Shown here one piece after another: positions 17,660 through 24,768 of a stretch of DNA of 64,000 nt; position 1 is the first letter of the stretch, and each line of letters begins with the position of its first letter. Location: contig JAIQFV010000005.1 in assembly GCA_020073085.1 (NCBI GenBank), positions 62,001 through 126,000 of the forward strand, read 5' to 3'. Under the pieces are notes generated by a model. It saw only the letters and a program-made list of their open reading frames with translations. It ran no database searches and was not told the origin of the DNA. Both the position numbers and the translations under genes were made by a program. The stretch is from Terriglobia bacterium (GTDB lineage Bacteria > Acidobacteriota > Terriglobia > JAIQFV01).

Positions 17660-18667
17660 ATGGATGAACTCACCGTCAGGAAAATCGACAAGCTGTTGAA
17701 CCTCATGGTCGACAACGCCACGGTGGTCGTGTCCGGCGAGAAAATTGCCAGGGAATTGAGTGTCACCCGATCACAGGTGTGGCAATGGGTTGAACGGCTC
17801 CGGAACTTAGGCTGTGAAATCCAAGGAGTCCCGGCAACCGGCTACCGGCTGAAAAAGCTGCCCGATCTCCTTGCGCCTGAGCTGGTCCGGCGGGAGCTTG
17901 GCTCAAGTTCCTTCGGAAAGACCATCCATCATTTTTTGGAGATCGACTCCACGAACGATTATGCTACCCAGTTGGCAATATCGGGGGGAGCAGAAGGGAC
18001 GGTTGTCCTTGCCGAGGAACAAAAGGCCGGTCGCGGGCGCATGGGCCACCAATGGCACTCGGAACCCCTGAAAGGGATCTATTGCTCGGTCATCCTCCGT
18101 CCCGGGTTGCCTCCGGTGAAGGGGCCCTTGTTGACCCTTGCCGCGGCCCTGGCGGTCCGAGATGCCGTTTGCCGGATGGCCGACCTGAAGGTGGATATCC
18201 GCTGGCCCAACGATTTGATGATCGGGGGGAAAAAATTCTGCGGCATTCTCGCGGAGATGAATGCCGAAGTGGGACGGATCAGGTTCGTGGTGCTGGGGAT
18301 CGGGGTCAATGTGAACCATACCTCTTTCCCCAAGGAGATCTCTCATTTGGCCACCTCGCTGAAATTGGAAACGGGGAAGACGTGGTCCCGGATCGAATTG
18401 ACGGGACAAATGCTCAGGCGCCTTGAATTGCTTTGCCGCGAGATGGAGAAGGCGGGAGGCGACGGCATCATCAAACGATGGAGTGAGATTTCATCTTTTG
18501 CAGAGCATAAGAGGGTGGAGGTTCACTCCAACGGGACTTCGTTTTTTGGCGAGACGGCAGGGTTGGATGAAAACGGGTTTCTTCGAGTGAGACGTGACGA
18601 CGGACGCACCGAGACGATTTATTCCGGCTCGATTTCCGAGGCGAGCGAGCGCACGAAGGAGTCGTGA
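17660..18667 (+). CDS. birA: Biotin-[acetyl-CoA-carboxylase] ligase / biotin repressor BirA
   Basis: A 335-residue BirA with both parts: an N-terminal winged helix-turn-helix (residues 5-65, SGEKIARELSVTRSQVWQWV) and the ligase domain. The ligase shows the biotin/AMP loop KAGRGRMGHQWHS, WPNDLMIGGKKFCGILAE and VLGIGVNVNH. It attaches biotin to the carrier protein of acetyl-CoA carboxylase; the DNA-binding part suggests it also represses transcription of biotin genes, although no bio gene lies in this window. The 185 bases before it hold no recognisable promoter and the ribosome site is weak. The C-terminal SH3-like piece (FFGETAGLDENGFLRVR) is intact. Confidence 0.95.
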   Translation: MDELTVRKIDKLLNLMVDNATVVVSGEKIARELSVTRSQVWQWVERLRNLGCEIQGVPATGYRLKKLPDLLAPELVRRELGSSSFGKTIHHFLEIDSTNDYATQLAISGGAEGTVVLAEEQKAGRGRMGHQWHSEPLKGIYCSVILRPGLPPVKGPLLTLAAALAVRDAVCRMADLKVDIRWPNDLMIGGKKFCGILAEMNAEVGRIRFVVLGIGVNVNHTSFPKEISHLATSLKLETGKTWSRIELTGQMLRRLELLCREMEKAGGDGIIKRWSEISSFAEHKRVEVHSNGTSFFGETAGLDENGFLRVRRDDGRTETIYSGSISEASERTKES

Positions 18668-18847
18668 AATTCCGGTGTCGCAGAGGAAGACTCAGACACC
18701 GCAGCATGGAGGCCATCCCCTGGGATCTTGATCGGGGGAGTCGCGGATTTAAAACCGAGGTCCTGGACAGGTGGATCCACAGATCCGGAGAGGAAGCCGA
18801 CATTCGCAATCGGCATCAGGCAATGGGATGACGTTATGAACTGAAAT

Positions 18848-18893
18848 GCCATCGGGCCGATTGACGATGGCAGGAGGCGCCGGATTCATCCGG
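18848..18893. other. Two consecutive perfect inverted repeats before coaX
   Basis: GCCATCG at 18848-18854 pairs with CGATGGC at 18865-18871 across ten bases, and CCGGAT at 18880-18885 pairs with ATCCGG at 18888-18893 across two. Together they end 23 bases before the coaX start codon. They could be RNA hairpins in the coaX leader, a weak terminator for birA or protein-binding sites. No T-run follows either one. Confidence 0.45.
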
Positions 18894-18916
18894 TGGACGG
18901 AATGGGGAGGTCATGA

Positions 18917-19681
18917 ATGATCCTTGTGGTGGACGTGGGGAACACGAATACGGTCCTGGGTGTTTATGATGGAGAAACCTTGTTAAACCACTGGCGCCTG
19001 GCCACGCGCCCTGAAGCCACCGTCGATGAGTACGGGATCTTGAGCCGCAACCTGTTTTCCCTCGCCCGGATCGACTCGTCAAAGATTTCAGGGGTCATCA
19101 TCGCTTCGGTGGTTCCTCCTCTCGATCCCATCCTGAGGCAGATGGCAGTGCAGTATTTTCATCTACAGCCGATGTTTGTGGAACCGGGAGTCAAGACCGG
19201 ATTGGCCGTGAAATATGATCCGCCCCAAGATGTGGGCGCGGATCGGATTGTGAATGGCGTCGCGGCCTGGAAGAAGTATGGCGGCCCGTTGATTGTGGTG
19301 GATTTCGGAACAGCGACGACCTTTGATGCGATTTCGAAGAAGGGGGAATACCTGGGGGGAGTGATTGCCCCCGGGATCGTGATCTCTTCGGAGGCGCTCT
19401 TTGAGCGCGCGGCGCGACTTCCGCGTGTGGATATTCGGCCGTCGCGGAAGGTCATTGGCACAAGCACTGTCGGTTCCATGCAATCGGGCCTCTTCTACGG
19501 CTATGTCGGACTGGTGGAAGGTCTCATCGTGCGGATGAAGAAGGAACTGGGTAGTGATTCGAAGGTCGTGGCCACGGGAGGCCAGGCCGAAATGATCGCC
19601 AAGGGAACCGACGTTATTGACCACCTGGAACCGGATCTCATTTTGGAAGGTCTTCGAATTATTTATGAGCTGAATGTTTGA
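18917..19681 (+). CDS. coaX: Type III pantothenate kinase
   Basis: A 254-residue kinase for the first step of coenzyme A synthesis. It has the ASKHA-fold motifs of CoaX: the phosphate loop DVGNTNTVLG at residues 5-14, the catalytic/second phosphate loop VDFGTATTFDAI near 130, GADRIVNGVAAW near 108 and the GGVIAPGI stretch. CoaX enzymes are feedback-insensitive and need a monovalent cation. The ATG at 18917 follows GGGGAGG by six bases, the best ribosome site in this area. birA directly upstream and coaX are neighbours in many bacteria, in some of which the two are fused (baf-type), so the pairing is sensible. Confidence 0.96.
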   Translation: MILVVDVGNTNTVLGVYDGETLLNHWRLATRPEATVDEYGILSRNLFSLARIDSSKISGVIIASVVPPLDPILRQMAVQYFHLQPMFVEPGVKTGLAVKYDPPQDVGADRIVNGVAAWKKYGGPLIVVDFGTATTFDAISKKGEYLGGVIAPGIVISSEALFERAARLPRVDIRPSRKVIGTSTVGSMQSGLFYGYVGLVEGLIVRMKKELGSDSKVVATGGQAEMIAKGTDVIDHLEPDLILEGLRIIYELNV

Positions 19682-19859
19682 ATCGCAGCTCGTATGACCA
19701 TCACGTCGGGCATTCGTCTCTTTCGCACTTCGGCTGCAGGGCCCGGAAGGACTTTCCCCTCGCAGTCGTGATCCTCCCTGCTCGGAGAGAGACCCCGCAG
19801 AAACACTACCCACGATCCGGGTCGAACGTTCGGTCCTGATATCGCCCCCTTGGAACTAC

Positions 19860-20648
19860 ATGCGTAACTACTTCAATTACTTCACCGAGGTCGAGGAATA
19901 CTTCCAGCAAAAACGCGGGGCAGGGATGTTGCTCTCGACCCTGGACTGGGCCCTGATCGACACGTGGCGCGAGGCCGAAATTCCCCTGGAGGTCGTCTTT
20001 CGGGGCATCGATGTGACATTCGAGAAATGGGAGAAGCGGCGCGTGAAGACACGGCGCATCAATGGACTGGCGTTTTGCCTCCAAGAGGTGATGACGGCCT
20101 ACGAAGAACACAAGGAGGCCTCGGTTGGAAAAGGTGCATCGACGACTCGAACGGTGCGGGAAGAACTCTTCAATCCGCAGGAACTGAAGTCATTTTTTGC
20201 GGGTGTTCGAGCCTCCATCGGGGCGGCAGCCGAGATGCTTCGGGGTCCATCCTCCGGAATTCACGTGGCCCTCCACGAGGTAATGGGCACCGCGAATATC
20301 CCGCCCGTGGCAAATCCTCTGGGTCTGGCCGGGGACCTGGAAAGGCTCGTTGTCTCTCTGGAACAACTGGAACAAGAGTTCCTGTCCCAAGACAATTCCA
20401 GCGGAATTGATTTCGAACAACTGGAGCGTCGACTAGGGGCTGTCGAAGAAAAGATGCTGTCCGCGATCAAGAATTCGATCGACGACAGGACACTCGCTGA
20501 TCTGGAAGCAGAATCCGACCGCGCCCTGGCGCCTTACCGGCAGAACATGCGGGCGGAGATGATTCTAAATTTGCGAAAACAGTTTATGCACAAACGGCTC
20601 CTGGAGCACTGGTCTCTCCCCCGGCTGAGCCTCTTTCATCTCCAGTGA
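19860..20648 (+). CDS. Conserved-looking helical protein of unknown function, coupled to RlmD-like gene
   Basis: A 262-residue protein that I cannot assign. It is almost wholly helical, without a signal peptide or membrane segment, so it should be cytoplasmic. The N-terminal part (RNYFNYFTEVEEYFQQKRG, then LSTLDWALIDTWREAEIPLEVVFRGI) resembles a small folded domain, and the C-terminal part has a charged coiled-coil look (LERRLGAVEEKML, EAESDRALAPYRQNM). Its stop overlaps the GTG start of the next gene by four bases, so the two proteins are probably made in a fixed ratio. That links it to rRNA methylation by position only. A cysteine-poor, Glu/Arg-rich composition fits its neighbours, so no sign of transfer. 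Confidence 0.75.
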   Translation: MRNYFNYFTEVEEYFQQKRGAGMLLSTLDWALIDTWREAEIPLEVVFRGIDVTFEKWEKRRVKTRRINGLAFCLQEVMTAYEEHKEASVGKGASTTRTVREELFNPQELKSFFAGVRASIGAAAEMLRGPSSGIHVALHEVMGTANIPPVANPLGLAGDLERLVVSLEQLEQEFLSQDNSSGIDFEQLERRLGAVEEKMLSAIKNSIDDRTLADLEAESDRALAPYRQNMRAEMILNLRKQFMHKRLLEHWSLPRLSLFHLQ

Positions 20649-21871
20649 ATCCACCGATTGAATTGACCATCGAGAAGCTCGTCTATGGCGGCTACGGCCT
20701 GGCCTTTAAGGGAGAACGAGCGTTTTTCATTTTAAATGCCTTGCCCGGGGAAATCATCCGCGCCGAAATCATCCGCGAGAAGAAAGATACCTCCTTTGGG
20801 AAGACTGTCGAGGTCGTTCGTCCGTCGCCGTTGCGGATTGAGGCCCAGTGCCCTCATTTCATGCACTGTGGCGGCTGTCATCTCCAGCATCTTGGTTACC
20901 CGCAGCAACTCCAATTCAAAAGGGCAATCCTTGAAGAGACCTTCCTGCGGATCGGCCAGATAAAGCTTGCGGAGGTTGAGGTGGTGCCAAGCCCTCCGTG
21001 GAACTACCGGACCCGCGCCCAGTTCAAGGTGATGAAACGCCCGGGGAACGTCCAGATTGGCTTTTTTGCGGCGCAGTCCCACCGGCTTTGGGCGATCGAT
21101 CAGTGCCCGCTTCTGGCAGGCAAGCTGAACGAATCACTCCGCGGTATTCAAACGGAGCGAGATAGTTTCTCCACGCCGAATGTGACGGCGGAGGAATTCC
21201 AGATTCGGACAACGGGGGATGAATCGCAGTGGGCGATGGATTTTGTAGGGCTGCCGCCGGAGTTCGACTTTGCAGAAGAGAGCCCGACCCTGGTCCCTGA
21301 CGGAAATCTCACGCACCGGACGCAGGACGGGAATTTTCGTGTGGGGAGCAATTCTTTTTTTCAGGTCAATCGGTTCCTTCTGGAGTCGCTGGTTTCCAAG
21401 AGCATTGAAGGTGCTGCCGGGGCTAAGGCATTGGATCTGTTTTCGGGGGTCGGGCTCTTCACGGTCCCTCTCTCTCGAAAGTTTGAGCGGGTGGTTGCGA
21501 TTGAAGAAAATCCGAGTTCGGTCAGTGACCTGCGGGAGAATCTGAGAGCGAATGGATGCGCCAATGTACAGGTCCTCGGTGGCGACGTATCGGTAGTCCT
21601 TCGCTGGGGCCCCAAGGACTGGGAAGACGTCGATTTCGTGCTGTTCGATCCGCCCCGTCAGGGGGTTGAGCGCAGGGTCCTCGGGCAGCTCGTGGAACAT
21701 CAGGTGCCGGAGTGCGTCTATGTGTCGTGTGATCCGACGTCCATGGCTCGCGACCTGAAGGTCCTCTGCGCGGGAGGGTATCAAATTAAGGGAACCAGAC
21801 TCTTTGATTTCTTTCCACAGACGTACCATTTCGAAACCGTCGTCCGCCTCCAGCGGCTCCTTTCCTCATGA
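20645..21871 (+). CDS. rlmD: 23S rRNA (uracil-5-)-methyltransferase, RlmD/TrmA family
   Basis: A 408-residue methyltransferase with the RumA/RlmD layout. A TRAM RNA-binding domain comes first (residues 1-60, ELTIEKLVYGGYGLAF). Then come cysteines spaced as for a [4Fe-4S] cluster (CPHFMHCGGCHLQ, with a further Cys in DQCPLL). The SAM-dependent domain has DLFSGVGLFTVPL, VLFDPPRQGVE and the catalytic cysteine in VYVSCDPTSMARDL. RlmD makes m5U at position 1939 of 23S rRNA; a closely related paralogue (RlmC or TrmA) cannot be excluded. Translation starts at GTG 20645, overlapping the upstream gene by four bases. A hairpin with a short T-run 57 bases after the stop may end transcription. Confidence 0.93.
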   Translation: MNPPIELTIEKLVYGGYGLAFKGERAFFILNALPGEIIRAEIIREKKDTSFGKTVEVVRPSPLRIEAQCPHFMHCGGCHLQHLGYPQQLQFKRAILEETFLRIGQIKLAEVEVVPSPPWNYRTRAQFKVMKRPGNVQIGFFAAQSHRLWAIDQCPLLAGKLNESLRGIQTERDSFSTPNVTAEEFQIRTTGDESQWAMDFVGLPPEFDFAEESPTLVPDGNLTHRTQDGNFRVGSNSFFQVNRFLLESLVSKSIEGAAGAKALDLFSGVGLFTVPLSRKFERVVAIEENPSSVSDLRENLRANGCANVQVLGGDVSVVLRWGPKDWEDVDFVLFDPPRQGVERRVLGQLVEHQVPECVYVSCDPTSMARDLKVLCAGGYQIKGTRLFDFFPQTYHFETVVRLQRLLSS

Positions 21872-21927
21872 AGGTGCAATGATTAAAGGACGACCATCCC
21901 GCCGAAACTCTCCGAAAGAAACGTTCC

Positions 21928-21945
21928 AGCTCCCTGGGAGCTTTT
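21928..21945 (+). terminator. Short intrinsic terminator after rlmD
   Basis: AGCTCC at 21928-21933 and GGAGCT at 21937-21942 form a six-pair stem with a three-base loop, followed by TTTT (the last stem T plus three more) and then GCATTT. It lies between rlmD and the comEC promoter, where a terminator is expected. The stem is short, so efficiency is uncertain. Confidence 0.45.
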
Positions 21946-21971
21946 GCATTTAGACGAATACCTGATAAAAT
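21944..21971 (+). promoter_or_regulatory. Candidate promoter for comEC
   Basis: TTGCAT at 21944-21949 and TAAAAT at 21966-21971 with a 16-base spacer, directly behind the rlmD terminator. Expected start near 21978, about 50 bases before the comEC ATG. Confidence 0.4.
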
Positions 21972-22028
21972 TGACCGTTATTGATTTTCAGTCCCCCGCA
22001 AACTTCCATTTCCCCCCTCTGTTGAGCT

Positions 22029-24644
22029 ATGAAAGCCCCGCTGCTTTGGGTTGCATCAAGTTTCTGTGCGGGCATTGCACTCTCACCTTGGGTGGCGGCC
22101 CATCTGCTCCTGCTCCTCTTTATCACGATAGGACTCTTCATCCTGGGAATCATCGCCCACCGGAGGAACGCGCCGCTTCTCGTGTGTCTCTCGGTGTCCC
22201 TGATGTTTGCGGTGCTGGGGGTTCTCTGGGTGGCGGTTGATGCGGCCGATTTTCCTCCCCATCATCTGAAGGTGAGACTGGCGCTCAAACAACTTGACTT
22301 GAGCCAGCCGTCAAGAGTGGTGGGCACGGTGAATCGTGACCCGGTGAAGACCCCTTTTGGATATCTTCTCCGATTTCAAGTGCACAGTCTTGAAAACGCG
22401 AGAAGATTTTATTCTGTCGCCGGCGACGTGCGCCTTGCCCTGCCCATGAATCAGTTGAATGGCTTACCGATGCCATATCCACTCCGGTACGGAGACAGGG
22501 TCGAGGCCCTCGTTTCATTGCGCAAACCGAAGGGTTTTCGCAATCCGGGGAGTTTTGACTATGCCGCCCAATTGGAGCGAGAGGGGATCTTTCTCGTAGG
22601 AAACATCAAGTCACAGCGTTTACTTCTGAAGAAAGGAAGTGAAGAAGGATCCCTTTGGATTGATCTCATTTACCGGGTCCGGCATCGTCTGGACGCTGAA
22701 ATAGACCGGGCTTATTCCCATGAGGGGGGAACGCTGACTTCTGCGGGGGCTGCCCTGAAGGCGATATTGCTTGGAAACCGGTACTTTCTGGACCGCTCTT
22801 TGGAGCAGGATTTTCAGGCGACAGGAATCTATCACGTTCTGGTCATCGCCGGTCTGCATGTGGGAATCATCGCTTGGTTCCTCTTCATGCTCCTTCGTTG
22901 GTTCCGAGTGCCGCGTTCCGTTGCGACCCTGTTTATTATTCTGTTCCTTGTTTCCTATGCATGGATGGTTGAGGCCCGGACTCCGATTGTCAGGGCCGTG
23001 GTCATGGCTTCGACCTACCTGGTCGCCTCGCTCCTGGAAAGAGACCGTTCGCCGTTGAATGCAATTGGGCTGGCGGCTGTGCTCATCTGTTGCTGGCAGC
23101 CGGGGCAGGTCTATGATCCCGGATTTCAGCTCTCCTTTGCCTGCGTCCTTTCCATTGCGAGCATGGGAACCCCGCTTGTAAGTCGATGGATACTCCCCCG
23201 GGTCCAGGCGCTCGATAAGCTGGAAGACGTGGGGCGGGATGTTCACCTCCCGCCCCCGCGGGCGGCTCAACGGGTGCGCCTGCGCTTTAAAGTGGAGAAA
23301 TTCGACGACCGCCGTTTCCTTCGATTCCTTTCTCCAAGACTGATTGGATGGTGTTACGTTCAGACCCATCGTGTGGTGCTCCGCGTGGCCTCCCTGTTCA
23401 TCTTTTCGATGGCGATCCAAGGCACCTTTACCTTGCTGATGGCGGTCTACTTCAATCGAGCCTCCTTGTCATCGCCCCTCCTGAATCTCATTGCGGTTCC
23501 CCTGATGGGGATCATCGTGCCGATTGGGCTCGTTGAGCTGGCAGTCTCCTTCCTCAGCCATGGAATGGCCGACTTTCTTGCCGGGGGGGTCTCTCTTGGA
23601 TTGATGTCGTTGATCCGAATCAGCCATCAGGCGGCATCGATAGGGGCCATGAATCTCCGCGTCGTCACGCCTCCCGCGTTGCTGCAACTCATTTATTTGG
23701 TCCTCATCCTCGTTTTCGCGTGTGGCGTGTGGTTCAAATTCCAAAGAACGACGCTTGTCAGTGGTTTACTCCTCATGGCGGCCATGTTGATGATCATCCT
23801 TTCTCCGTTCTCTCCAAAGCCTGTCTCTCCGGGATTGACACTGACGGTGTTGGATGTTGGACAGGGGGATTCAATGCTGGTTCACTTTCCAGAGGGTCAA
23901 TTGATGTTAGTGGACGGAGGAGGGCTTGCCGCGGCTGGCTTTCATGAAGGTCAGCAGGAACGTCGGATCGACATTGGCGAGGATGTACTTCTGCCATACC
24001 TGTGGAACCAAAGAATCCAACGACTGGACCGGGTCGTCCTGACGCATGCGCATAGCGACCATTTGTCGGGATTGATCCCCGTGTTGAAGCAGTGTTCCGT
24101 GGATGAGTTGTGGGTTGGTGAACTCCCGTCTGTCCCGCTGGTGAGAGAACTGCTGGAAATAGCAAACGACCGTGGTGTGAGGGTGCGCAAAGTCCGGCAG
24201 GGAGAAAAGCTCTCTGAAGGGGGAGCCGAGACTTTCATCCTTTCAGCGGGTCGGGGGATTGCTCATTTGGCAGAATCCAATGATGCGGATGCGGTCGTCC
24301 TGGGCATCCGGTTCAGGCAGACCGCCATGGTGTTGATGGCTGATCTCGGGAGCGCAATGGAAAAGCGGATCTCCTTTAAGGAGCTGTCAGGGGTACGATC
24401 CACTCTGTTGAAGGTGGCACACCATGGCAGCAAAACTGCGACCAGTGAGGGGATGCTGGAGGTGTTGAAGCCGGGTGTTGCCATTATCTCCGTCGCATCG
24501 CCGAGCCCTTTTGGGCATCCCAGCCCCGAGGTGCTCGATCGGCTCGCGCGTCACCACGTCGCCGTGTATCAGACAGGCAACGAAGGCGCCATAGAGGCGA
24601 ACAGTGATGGTCAAAAATGGTTGGTGAAAAAGTTGATGCCTTGA
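22029..24644 (+). CDS. comEC: DNA internalisation protein ComEC/Rec2
   Basis: An 871-residue inner-membrane protein with the full ComEC layout. The N-terminal hydrophobic pair is followed by a soluble DUF4131/OB-like domain (residues 60-200), the multi-spanning Competence domain (residues 240-580, with YHVLVIAGLHVGIIAW and ARTPIVRAVVMA), and a C-terminal metallo-beta-lactamase-like domain. That last domain starts at LTVLDVGQGDSML and carries HAHSDHLSG and a second histidine phrase VAHHGSKTATS. ComEC forms the channel that imports single-stranded DNA in natural transformation. The metal-site residues are intact, as in forms where the domain degrades the non-imported strand. No other com gene is nearby. 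Competence is therefore possible but not proven. Confidence 0.94.
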   Translation: MKAPLLWVASSFCAGIALSPWVAAHLLLLLFITIGLFILGIIAHRRNAPLLVCLSVSLMFAVLGVLWVAVDAADFPPHHLKVRLALKQLDLSQPSRVVGTVNRDPVKTPFGYLLRFQVHSLENARRFYSVAGDVRLALPMNQLNGLPMPYPLRYGDRVEALVSLRKPKGFRNPGSFDYAAQLEREGIFLVGNIKSQRLLLKKGSEEGSLWIDLIYRVRHRLDAEIDRAYSHEGGTLTSAGAALKAILLGNRYFLDRSLEQDFQATGIYHVLVIAGLHVGIIAWFLFMLLRWFRVPRSVATLFIILFLVSYAWMVEARTPIVRAVVMASTYLVASLLERDRSPLNAIGLAAVLICCWQPGQVYDPGFQLSFACVLSIASMGTPLVSRWILPRVQALDKLEDVGRDVHLPPPRAAQRVRLRFKVEKFDDRRFLRFLSPRLIGWCYVQTHRVVLRVASLFIFSMAIQGTFTLLMAVYFNRASLSSPLLNLIAVPLMGIIVPIGLVELAVSFLSHGMADFLAGGVSLGLMSLIRISHQAASIGAMNLRVVTPPALLQLIYLVLILVFACGVWFKFQRTTLVSGLLLMAAMLMIILSPFSPKPVSPGLTLTVLDVGQGDSMLVHFPEGQLMLVDGGGLAAAGFHEGQQERRIDIGEDVLLPYLWNQRIQRLDRVVLTHAHSDHLSGLIPVLKQCSVDELWVGELPSVPLVRELLEIANDRGVRVRKVRQGEKLSEGGAETFILSAGRGIAHLAESNDADAVVLGIRFRQTAMVLMADLGSAMEKRISFKELSGVRSTLLKVAHHGSKTATSEGMLEVLKPGVAIISVASPSPFGHPSPEVLDRLARHHVAVYQTGNEGAIEANSDGQKWLVKKLMP

Positions 24645-24668
24645 AAGGGAAAGAGAGACTCCACAGAG

Positions 24669-24684
24669 ACCGCGAAGCCGCGGT
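24669..24684. other. GC-rich hairpin between comEC and the M14 peptidase gene
   Basis: ACCGCG at 24669-24674 pairs with CGCGGT at 24679-24684 around a four-base loop, 25 bases after the comEC stop and in the gap between two converging genes. No T-run follows on either strand, so it is at best part of a factor-dependent end. Confidence 0.3.
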
Positions 24685-24768
24685 GGGGGACCGTTCTTCA
24701 ACCATTGCCAGGTCGAGGGCCGCTGTAAAGCAGGCCTTCTTTTCTGCCCATCCCTGCGGCGGACAACG

